Of a stretch of 9,759 nucleotides of DNA, positions 1 through 5,918 are shown one piece after another. The notes under the pieces were generated by a model. That model ran no database searches and was not told the origin of the DNA. It saw only the letters and a list, made by a program, of their open reading frames with translations. Source of the stretch: JBHIER01 sp046760705 [NCBI: bacterium] (GTDB taxonomy: Bacteria > JBHIER01 > G020348925). The stretch covers positions 1 to 9,759 of the forward strand of contig JBHIER010000088.1 of NCBI GenBank assembly GCA_046760705.1. The letters are read 5' to 3'. Position 1 is the first letter of the stretch. Every line of letters begins with the position of its first letter. A program made the position numbers and the translations under genes.

Positions 1-206
1 TTGACAATTTTGATTATCGTTTTCAAGTTTCTGAAGATATAGCCAATTTGGCCACACGCCAGGTAATTCAGAACTTTGCGGTTCGGTCGAATAGGGACCG
101 TCGGGACTTTGAAATTCCGGCGGTCTGTTTTTTTCAGGGGGAATTACTACTAAAGTCGAAGAGTCGAAGAGTCCAGGAGTCTAAAAGTCAAAAAGTCACG
201 GAATGA
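1..206 (+). other. Open-frame fragment at left edge, possible 3' end of an upstream gene
   Basis: The plus-strand frame beginning at base 3 is open to a TGA at 204-206, about 67 codons with no convincing start. The first roughly 47 residues look protein-like (NFDYRFQVSEDI, later SNRDRRDFEIP). The last 17 or so residues are encoded by the AGTC repeat array and are low complexity (Lys, Ser, Arg, Gln rich), as if repeat insertion had overwritten the original stop. This stretch is visibly more AT-rich than the genes downstream. The minus strand over about 1-150 also has an open frame, so coding is not proven. I do not recognise a family. It could equally be noncoding repeat-rich DNA. Confidence 0.25.
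154..201. repeat. Six-unit 8-bp AGTC-NNNN tandem array
   Basis: AGTC recurs with exact 8-bp spacing at 154, 162, 170, 178, 186 and 194. The four-base fillers are GAAG, GAAG, CAGG, TAAA, AAAA and ACGG. The first two units are identical and later ones drift. It looks like a simple-sequence expansion in the left flank. The invariant AGTC with free fillers is more regular than chance would give. Confidence 0.75.
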
Positions 207-215
207 AGTGTGAGA

Positions 216-234
216 CCCTGAACCGAGTTCAGGG
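216..234 (-). repeat. Dispersed palindromic repeat, copy 1
   Basis: Perfect 8-bp stem CCCTGAAC/GTTCAGGG with a 3-base CGA loop. The flank (AGAC before, AGACATG after) matches the copy at 5895-5915, which has the same 19-base core. Read on the minus strand it has the general form of the TGTCATTC-type palindromes at 384-403 and 9388-9407, so it is probably one member of a dispersed REP-like family. No T-run follows, so it is unlikely to be an intrinsic terminator. Confidence 0.6.
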
Positions 235-342
235 AGACATGGAAAAGGGTTGGTAGGCGGGCCTTGCACAGGGCGTTTGAGAAGGTACGGTTGTTGTTAG
301 TAGTTAGGCACGCGCTCTTATGGAGATTCCGGCTGGAGTTTA

Positions 343-361
343 CCCCGGACTTGTTCCGGGG
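343..361. repeat. GC-rich palindrome, CCCCGGA stem
   Basis: Seven-base stem CCCCGGA/TCCGGGG around a 5-base CTTGT loop. It lies between copy 1 and copy 3 of the palindrome family and has the same size and spacing style, but a different stem sequence. There is no U-tract. Likely another small dispersed palindrome. Confidence 0.45.
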
Positions 362-383
362 CCGGAAGGACACAGCAACTGTC

Positions 384-403
384 ATTCCTGCGAGTGCAGG
401 AAT
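384..403 (+). repeat. Dispersed palindromic repeat, copy 3 (TGTCATTCCTGC type)
   Basis: Eight-base stem ATTCCTGC/GCAGGAAT with loop GAGT, preceded by TGTC and followed by CCC. The TGTCATTCC...GGAAT form is a widespread type of short intergenic palindrome in bacteria. It is in the opposite orientation to copy 1, so the two form an inverted pair about 150 bp apart. Confidence 0.6.
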
Positions 404-439
404 CCCATACTTCTACTCACCTGTGACTTCAGTTTTTGC

Positions 440-468
440 TTGACAGTCAGCCTCCTTTTTGGTTAATT
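440..468 (+). promoter_or_regulatory. Candidate promoter for the large split gene
   Basis: A perfect TTGACA at 440-445 is followed after 17 bases by TTAATT at 463-468, which matches the -10 consensus at only 3 of 6 positions. It lies about 65 bases upstream of the chosen GTG start at 533 and is the only good -35 box in the flank. The -10 is weak, and FCB bacteria often use non-canonical promoters, so this is tentative. Confidence 0.3.
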
Positions 469-519
469 TAGGCAGTGTCAGCCGATATGCAGCTCCGGGA
501 TTATGATGCCCGATCATCA

Positions 520-528
520 GGGGAGGAG
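520..528 (+). promoter_or_regulatory. Ribosome binding site that sets the start at 533
   Basis: GGGGAGGAG ends four bases before GTG 533. It favours this GTG over the in-frame ATG at 503, which has no comparable site upstream. Starting at 533 also gives a clean signal peptide with its Arg at position 3, without a ten-residue polar leader. Confidence 0.6.
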
Positions 529-532
529 AGTG

Positions 533-2767
533 GTGAATCGATCGTTTCTATTTTCTGTCTCATCCGTGCTGTGCTGCTCTGCACTTTTTCTCAGTGCGGC
601 CTGGGGTGACGTGCTCCCCGCACCAGGGTATTACGAGGGGACGACATCCCAGGGCTACAGTCTCTCCTTCGATGTGACCAACGACGCCAAAGTGGAAGGG
701 TTCTGTATCTCTTTTGACTACTTTTGCGAATCGTGCAGTAGCAATAAGGAGATGTGTCCTCCCCAGCAGTTGCCGATAGAGCAGAGCCGCTTCCAGTACG
801 ATACTGCAGCGCCGAACAGGTTTGAACTGGGAGGCCGCTTCATCACCGAATCGATTGCTTCCGGCTTTCTCTATTACATTTCCGATCAACTCTGCGGGTC
901 CTGCGACAACTATATCACCTGGGATGCCTCCTGCCTCGGCTGCGCGCCATTGCTGCTGGTGCTGGCTCCCAACGGTGGGGAGAGATGGATCGTGGGGGAG
1001 CTCGATACCATCGAGTGGAGATCAGCCGGTCAGATATCAGCCGTCCAGATCGCCTATACCTTTGACGGCGGAGCCTCCTGGGTCACCGTTGCCGACAGTA
1101 CGGCCAACACAGGCTCATACGTGTGGACTGTCCCCAATACGCCCTCGTCGTCCTGTCTGGTTCGGGTTCGCGATCGCAGCGACCCAACAGTAGCCGACGT
1201 GAGCGACGATCCGTTCTCTATATGCGCTCAGCCGTCGATCACGGTTCTCTCACCCAACGGGGGGGAGAGATGGGGAGTAGGGCAAGAGGATACCATCCTG
1301 TGGACCTGGCAGGGGTGTATCGATGGGGTGACTGTCGAATATTCTGTGGACGGCGGCCGGAGGTGGACGATTATTGTTGACAGCGCGGCCAACACTGGGA
1401 GACTCGTATGGCCGGTGCCCAGTACCCCCTCCCAGGAGTGCTTCGTCCGCATTTCCGACGCCTCCGATAGTACCGTCAGCGACCTCAGCGACCAGGCCTT
1501 CCGGATCTGCTTGCCCTCTCTCATTTCGGTTCGCTCGCCCAACGGTGGGGAAGAATGGATGGTGGGGAGCTCTCATCCCATCACCTGGGCCTCAACCGGA
1601 TGCATCGATGAGGTGAATATCGATTACACTGTCGATGGTGGGGCGAACTGGACCGCAGTGGTCTCCAATGCGGCCAATACCGCCTCCTATCTGTGGACCG
1701 TTCCGAACACTCCGTCTCTCACCTGCCTGGTGAGGGTGTGGGACGCCGCAGATTCGACCGTGGCCGATGTGAGCGACGGGCCTTTCTCCATCTGTCAGCA
1801 GCCAGCCCTTCAGGTTCTGTGGCCGAACGGAGGAGAGGTGCTCATCGTCGGCAGCATCTATACTATACTGTGGCAGTCGGCCGGGTGCATCGAGGATGTG
1901 GCCATTCTCTATACCGACGACGGCGGCCAGAACTGGTTCACCGTATCGAATGAGACCCCCAACGATGGGATGTTTCAGTGGAGGGTTCCCAACACTCCGT
2001 CCCACCTCTGTCTGGTAAGAATCCACGCCTCGAAAGATACGGCGCTCTCCGACACCAGCGACAGCCTCTTCACAATCGAACCCCCTCCTTCGTTGACGGT
2101 TCTTGTGCCCAACGGCGGGGAGGAGTGGTGGATCGGATACACCTACGAGGTGGCGTGGGAGGTCTCCGGAACCGTCACCTCTGTGGCCATCGACTATTCG
2201 ACCGATGGGGGCACGAGCTGGTCTGTCGTCGCCGAGAGCACGGCCAACTCCGGGGCCTGGGAATGGATCGTACCACCCACGCCCTCCTCCCTCTGCCTGG
2301 TTCGCATCACCGATCGGTTAACAGGTACTGTGGCCGACACCAGCGACAGCTTCTTCGCCATCGCCCCGGCTCCAGAACTTTCGCTCATCTCCCCCAACGG
2401 GGGTGAACTGTGGGTGGCCGGCAGCGACCACGACGTACTGTGGTCTTTTTCAGGTTCCATCGACAGCGTGGGGATGGTGTACTCGTTCACCGGAGGAGAT
2501 GAGTGGGTTCTGGTGGTGGAGAACACACCGAACGACGGGGCCTACACCTGGACGGTGCCGGAGACGCCCTCGAAGGAGTGTCTGGGACTGATCTTCGATG
2601 CGGCCAATCCAGGGGTGGCCGACACCAGCGACAGCTTCTTCACCATCGTCCCGGCCCCTAAACTTTCGCTCCTCTCCCCCAATGGTGGTGAAATGTTGGC
2701 TGCCGGCAGCCGCCACGACATTCTGTGGTCCTCCACCGGGCTCATATCGGCCGTGACCATCGCCTAG
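533..2767 (+). CDS. Secreted multi-domain surface protein, N-terminal part (ends at in-frame TAG)
   Basis: This encodes 744 residues. Residues 1-25 are a signal peptide with likely signal peptidase I cleavage after AWG. Residues 27-138 form a Cys-rich module (eight Cys) opening with PGYYEGTTSQGY, a probable extracellular beta domain I cannot name. From about residue 142 come tandem beta-sandwich repeats resembling the Kre9/KNH-type (Ser-Thr-rich GPI-anchored) family: PNGGE, then TIxW, then YxxDGGxxW, then GxYxWxVPxTPS, CLVRI and DxSDxxFxI. PNGGE occurs at residues 146, 241, 336, 431, 526, 621 and 716, an exact 95-residue period. Repeat seven is cut after Ile-Ala by TAG. The same frame continues through the next entry, so this is almost certainly the front of one 1773-residue gene. 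The role is probably adhesive or structural at the cell surface; no catalytic motif was seen. Start GTG 533 is chosen over ATG 503 because of the ribosome site. Alternatives for the split are nonsense mutation, sequencing error or amber readthrough. Confidence 0.85.
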   Translation: MNRSFLFSVSSVLCCSALFLSAAWGDVLPAPGYYEGTTSQGYSLSFDVTNDAKVEGFCISFDYFCESCSSNKEMCPPQQLPIEQSRFQYDTAAPNRFELGGRFITESIASGFLYYISDQLCGSCDNYITWDASCLGCAPLLLVLAPNGGERWIVGELDTIEWRSAGQISAVQIAYTFDGGASWVTVADSTANTGSYVWTVPNTPSSSCLVRVRDRSDPTVADVSDDPFSICAQPSITVLSPNGGERWGVGQEDTILWTWQGCIDGVTVEYSVDGGRRWTIIVDSAANTGRLVWPVPSTPSQECFVRISDASDSTVSDLSDQAFRICLPSLISVRSPNGGEEWMVGSSHPITWASTGCIDEVNIDYTVDGGANWTAVVSNAANTASYLWTVPNTPSLTCLVRVWDAADSTVADVSDGPFSICQQPALQVLWPNGGEVLIVGSIYTILWQSAGCIEDVAILYTDDGGQNWFTVSNETPNDGMFQWRVPNTPSHLCLVRIHASKDTALSDTSDSLFTIEPPPSLTVLVPNGGEEWWIGYTYEVAWEVSGTVTSVAIDYSTDGGTSWSVVAESTANSGAWEWIVPPTPSSLCLVRITDRLTGTVADTSDSFFAIAPAPELSLISPNGGELWVAGSDHDVLWSFSGSIDSVGMVYSFTGGDEWVLVVENTPNDGAYTWTVPETPSKECLGLIFDAANPGVADTSDSFFTIVPAPKLSLLSPNGGEMLAAGSRHDILWSSTGLISAVTIA

Positions 2768-2932
2768 GCTGTGGCTGGCGATTCCCAGTGGGCGATCATC
2801 GTCACCAACACTCCCAATGATGGGTCGTACACCTGGAAGGTTCCGAATACGCCGTCGACCCAATGTCTGGTGCGGATACTCGATGCGGCCGATCCCGCGG
2901 TGGCCGACACCAGCGAGGGTCCCTTCACCATT
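956..2932 (+). repeat. Seven tandem 285-bp units encoding 95-residue beta-sandwich repeats
   Basis: Units begin near 956, 1241, 1526, 1811, 2096, 2381 and 2666. The PNGGE codons recur every 285 bases from 968 with no insertion or deletion, and the last unit ends at 2932 past the TAG, still in register. Protein repeats are clearly homologous but the DNA has diverged, except around the 5/6 and 6/7 junctions (2333-2407 against 2618-2692), which differ at about 8 of 75 bases. Confidence 0.85.
2765..2767 (+). other. In-frame TAG at a conserved Tyr codon
   Basis: The equivalent position in the six other repeats is Tyr every time (TAT, TAT, TAC, TAT, TAT, TAC). Here it is TAG, one base away from either Tyr codon. 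Downstream the frame stays open for 1028 codons and the 95-residue register is kept, so the break is a point substitution and not a gene boundary. A GTG four bases after the stop (2771) could only restart translation inside the middle of a folded domain. Confidence 0.9.
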
Positions 2933-5854
2933 CTCCCCTTGGAGGTGACGCTGAGGATTGCCGGTGGATCCGGGAGCCAGGGGAGTGTCGACAACAGGGT
3001 GGCCATCGAGCTGGAGAACGAGGCCAGCTTGGGCAGTCTCCACTTCTCTCTGGCCTACGAGCCGAGCGTTTTGGCGGCCACGAATGTGGTTGGTACGGAG
3101 CGGACCGCCGATATGTCCCGGTTCTGGTGGGACCACTCTGCTCCAGGGAGCCTGAGCGTGACCATAGATGACGGGATCGTGGCCGCCGGCGTGGGGCCGA
3201 TCGCCGCGGTGCGCTTCGATGTGTCAGGGGATGGACCCCCTGGCGGGTATCCGATACTTCTGAGTGATTGTGCCCTGCGCGACACGCTGTTGAAGGAGTC
3301 CTTCCTGTGCGCCACCGAGGACGGCATCTTCACCGTTTACCCCCGGCCGAGATTTTCGATCGAAGGGTTTGTCCAGGATACCCGGGGTGACGGTCTGGAG
3401 GGCGTAACGATCACCCTGATGGGCGATACTTCCGCTGTGTTCACCACCTCTGCCACCGGATATTATCAGTTCACCCAACTGGTCGGTGGAGATTATGTTG
3501 TCCTGCCGAGTAAGGCGTGCTGGACCTTTCAGCCGCCTTTGCGTCGATACATCTCACTAAACGGGAATTATGACGATCAGAATTTTGTCGGCATCACCTT
3601 GGGTCGGTCCTTCCTCAGTTGGAGTGATGCAGTATTGGAGGATGAGCTCACCGACGGGGCGCTGGAGGACACCTTTGCCGTCTGGTTCGGCCCCGGTCTG
3701 CCCTGCTCTCTTCATGCCGTGGAGGCGGCCTTCGGTTCGCCCGGCACGGTCATGATCTTCGTCTGGGAGGCGGGGCCGGATGCGCCCAACGATGGCATAG
3801 CCCCGGCGAGGGGGTCCTTTTCCGGCCGACCTCTGGGCGATGTCGTCGCCGGCCCGATCCCCTTCACCGTCCAGGGCACCGGGGATTGGGAGCGGCTCGA
3901 ATTCGATCAGCACGGCCCTGTGCCCGTCTTCGGTGGGCCCGAGGAGCCGGGCCGTTCCTTCTTCGTCGGATGGGTCAAGGTGGTGCCCGGGCTCTTTCCC
4001 CACAATGTCCCCCACGCCCTGGGAAGTAATCTGTTCCCTAAGGCCACCCACTCGTGGTTCGGCGGCCCGTGGACTCTGCCCGGGGGCCCGGACCCGAAGG
4101 ACTATCGATGGGGCGGTTACGACACTGAGACCGACTCAACACCAAATTTTGAGTATGCTGTCAGAGTGGATCTGTCCTTTCCCTGGTGCCCCTCGGTTGT
4201 CTCCCTCGGACTGCCCGAAACGGTGGGCGTCGAAGGGGAGACCCTGTCGGTGCCTGTTTATGTCTATTCCGTTGTGTCGGGGCTGAACATCTTCTCTTAC
4301 GCCTGTGAAATCGGTTTTGATGAGACCCTGTTGGATGTTGTCGGCTGTGTTAGCCAGGCCGGTGACATGACCCGGACCTGGGAGGAGCCGGTCTGCGAAA
4401 CCATGACTCCTGGAAGGGTTTCTGTGGCCCAGAGCGGGTCGTCGCCCCTGTTCGGAAGCGGCACGCTGATTCACATCCGGTTCCGGCTTCTGAGCAGTTG
4501 GAGGGAGTGCAGCGACTTGAGCTTCGTCAGTTTCTCCTTCAATGGTGGGGATCCGCCTGTTCGTTCTGAGGACGGCCGGGTGTGCGTGGAGGCCGGGAGC
4601 CAAAGGTGCCGCATCTCCGGCTATGTCCTCCATTACTCCAACGCCAGCCCGGTGGCCGGCGCTACCCTGGTGCTCTCGGCCGGGCACTCCGATACCATGA
4701 GCACGGACGAGGCCGGGTTCTATCTCTTCGACCGTCTGCTGTGTACGCTCAATGATACGGTCTGCGCAACTGTGACCGACTATGTGTCCCGCGGTGTGAC
4801 CGCTTACGATGCGGCCCTGGTGGCCCAGGCAGCGGTCGGGTTGAGGACGCTGTCACCACTGCAACGGGTGGCCGGCGATGCCAGCGCCAACTGTGCTGTC
4901 TCCGCCTACGATGCCGCCCTCATCGCCCAACGGGCCGCCGGCCTCATCTTCTCCTTGCCGGCCGGCCCGTGGGTTCTCATCCCCGAAAAGGTGACCGTTA
5001 CACAGGAGAATTGGTGCACTGCACCCTCCTGCCTGACCCACACGCCCCTGGCCATGGACAGGGACGGACAGGACTTTGTGGCCGTACCTGTGGGCGACGT
5101 GAGCGGCAACTGGAGCCCTACTCAGGGGGCTATGAAAAGGAGCTGGCCCGTCGAACTCTTTCAGAATGTGACCGCCCACTGCGGACAGGGCCTCACCCTC
5201 CCCATCTTTGTTGGGGATGATAAGGGGATCGTGGCCGTCGATCTCACCTTCACCTACGACCCGGCTGTGCTCTGCCTGGACTCGGTCTCCCAGACGGATG
5301 CCACCAAGAACTTCACCATGGTCCTCAACCCGTTGCCGGGATGCGCTCAAGTCTGCCTCTTCGGACCGACTTCCTCCGGTGAGAAGGGTCCACTGCTCGA
5401 ACTCAAGTTCACCGTCATCGGCGAGCGGGGTGACGTGAGCCCCTTGAACGTGAGTAGGTTGCTGATCAATGAGAAACCCCTCACTGTGGCCGAGGCCTGG
5501 TTGACGGTAACGGGGGAGGCCCCGGAAACCTACTGGCTGGAACAGAACGCTCCCAACCCCTTCAATCCATCAACCAGTATTCAGTATTCAGTCGTCAGTG
5601 ATCAGTCCCCGACAACCAGTAGTCAGTATTCAGTCGTCAGTGAACAGTTCCTTCCCCACGTCACTTTGAAGATTTACAATCTTCTGGGGCAGGAGGTGCG
5701 GACGCTGGTGGATGAGCCGAAAGAGCCGGGATACTATTCCGCGGTCTGGGATGGCAGGGATGAGAAAGGAGATAAAGTCTCCAGCGGCATCTATTTCTAC
5801 CGGCTCTCAATGGGCAGTTTTGTCCAGACCAGGAGGATGGTATTGCTGCGCTGA
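2771..5854 (+). CDS. Secreted cohesin/dockerin surface protein with sorting tail, C-terminal part of the split gene
   Basis: Numbered from GTG 2771 (1027 residues): 1-54 finish repeat seven; 57-190 cohesin-like; 194-275 carboxypeptidase-regulatory-like (EGFVQDTRGDGLEGVTI); 283-470 a beta-sandwich of uncertain type; 476-606 second cohesin-like; 613-670 SdrD-like; 672-726 a dockerin-like pair (TAYDAALVAQAAVGL and SAYDAALIAQRAAGL, the second with a D703-S705-N707-D714 calcium-loop pattern, the first degenerate); 793-915 third cohesin-like; 920-1027 FlgD-Ig/type IX-like sorting tail (NAPNPFNPST, IYNLLGQEV, WDGRDEKG, SGIYFYRL). It has no signal peptide or ribosome site of its own and is in the same frame as the preceding part, so it is best read as the back of one exported protein. 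Cohesin-dockerin pairs bind each other in cellulosomes, but such modules also occur in non-cellulolytic bacteria. No enzyme domain is seen. The next gene starts 64 bases after the stop, so the two may be co-transcribed. Confidence 0.8.
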   Translation: MAGDSQWAIIVTNTPNDGSYTWKVPNTPSTQCLVRILDAADPAVADTSEGPFTILPLEVTLRIAGGSGSQGSVDNRVAIELENEASLGSLHFSLAYEPSVLAATNVVGTERTADMSRFWWDHSAPGSLSVTIDDGIVAAGVGPIAAVRFDVSGDGPPGGYPILLSDCALRDTLLKESFLCATEDGIFTVYPRPRFSIEGFVQDTRGDGLEGVTITLMGDTSAVFTTSATGYYQFTQLVGGDYVVLPSKACWTFQPPLRRYISLNGNYDDQNFVGITLGRSFLSWSDAVLEDELTDGALEDTFAVWFGPGLPCSLHAVEAAFGSPGTVMIFVWEAGPDAPNDGIAPARGSFSGRPLGDVVAGPIPFTVQGTGDWERLEFDQHGPVPVFGGPEEPGRSFFVGWVKVVPGLFPHNVPHALGSNLFPKATHSWFGGPWTLPGGPDPKDYRWGGYDTETDSTPNFEYAVRVDLSFPWCPSVVSLGLPETVGVEGETLSVPVYVYSVVSGLNIFSYACEIGFDETLLDVVGCVSQAGDMTRTWEEPVCETMTPGRVSVAQSGSSPLFGSGTLIHIRFRLLSSWRECSDLSFVSFSFNGGDPPVRSEDGRVCVEAGSQRCRISGYVLHYSNASPVAGATLVLSAGHSDTMSTDEAGFYLFDRLLCTLNDTVCATVTDYVSRGVTAYDAALVAQAAVGLRTLSPLQRVAGDASANCAVSAYDAALIAQRAAGLIFSLPAGPWVLIPEKVTVTQENWCTAPSCLTHTPLAMDRDGQDFVAVPVGDVSGNWSPTQGAMKRSWPVELFQNVTAHCGQGLTLPIFVGDDKGIVAVDLTFTYDPAVLCLDSVSQTDATKNFTMVLNPLPGCAQVCLFGPTSSGEKGPLLELKFTVIGERGDVSPLNVSRLLINEKPLTVAEAWLTVTGEAPETYWLEQNAPNPFNPSTSIQYSVVSDQSPTTSSQYSVVSEQFLPHVTLKIYNLLGQEVRTLVDEPKEPGYYSAVWDGRDEKGDKVSSGIYFYRLSMGSFVQTRRMVLLR
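5572..5655 (+). repeat. In-frame 42-bp tandem duplication in the sorting tail (CAGTATTCAGTCGTCAGT type)
   Basis: Units 5572-5613 and 5614-5655 share 33 of their first 35 bases and are offset by exactly 14 codons. They encode QYSVVSDQSPTTSS followed by QYSVVSEQF. The words TCAGTA/TCAGTC/TCAGTG resemble simple dispersed intergenic repeats more than coding DNA. In the neighbouring protein the distance from NPFN to IYN is exactly 14 residues shorter, so one unit appears to be extra. Confidence 0.8.
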
Positions 5855-5894
5855 GTTCAGAGGCGAGAGGCCGGGAGCAAGAGGCAAGGAACAG

Positions 5895-5915
5895 ACCCTG
5901 AACCGAGTTCAGGGT
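5895..5915 (-). repeat. Dispersed palindromic repeat, copy 2, abutting a start codon
   Basis: Nine-base stem ACCCTGAAC/GTTCAGGGT with loop CGA, the same core as 216-234. It sits between the stop of the preceding gene and the start of the next. The right arm (AGGGT) runs into GACATG, so the flank of the repeat supplies both a Shine-Dalgarno-like AGGGTGA and the ATG at 5919. Confidence 0.65.
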
Positions 5916-5918
5916 GAC

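Noticed and set aside
188-385. Minus-strand 65-codon open frame in the left flank
   Set aside because: It runs through palindromes and the AGTC array, has no ribosome site and no protein-like features.
216-403. Palindromes as intrinsic terminators
   Set aside because: None is followed by a T-run, and they also occur directly before a start codon; a dispersed repeat family fits better.
503-532. ATG 503 as start of the large split gene
   Set aside because: No ribosome site precedes it, and it adds a polar leader before the signal peptide; GTG 533 has GGGGAGGAG at good spacing.
2768-2773. GTG 2771 as the true start of an independent second gene
   Set aside because: It falls inside the seventh repeat in the same frame, with no ribosome site and no signal peptide; the apparent boundary is only the TAG.
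2450-3136. Minus-strand open frame of 228 codons opposite the split gene
   Set aside because: It lies opposite clear repeat and cohesin coding sequence, has no ribosome site or recognisable domain, and follows from the GC-rich codon use of the real gene.
5572-5655. A CRISPR-like or VNTR array
   Set aside because: There are only two units, directly adjacent, translated in frame, with no spacers of uniform length and no cas gene nearby.
5712-5918. Upstream extension of the three-cohesin gene to ATG 5712
   Set aside because: It would overlap 143 bases of the preceding sorting tail, translate the palindrome, and bury the signal peptide about 70 residues inside the protein.
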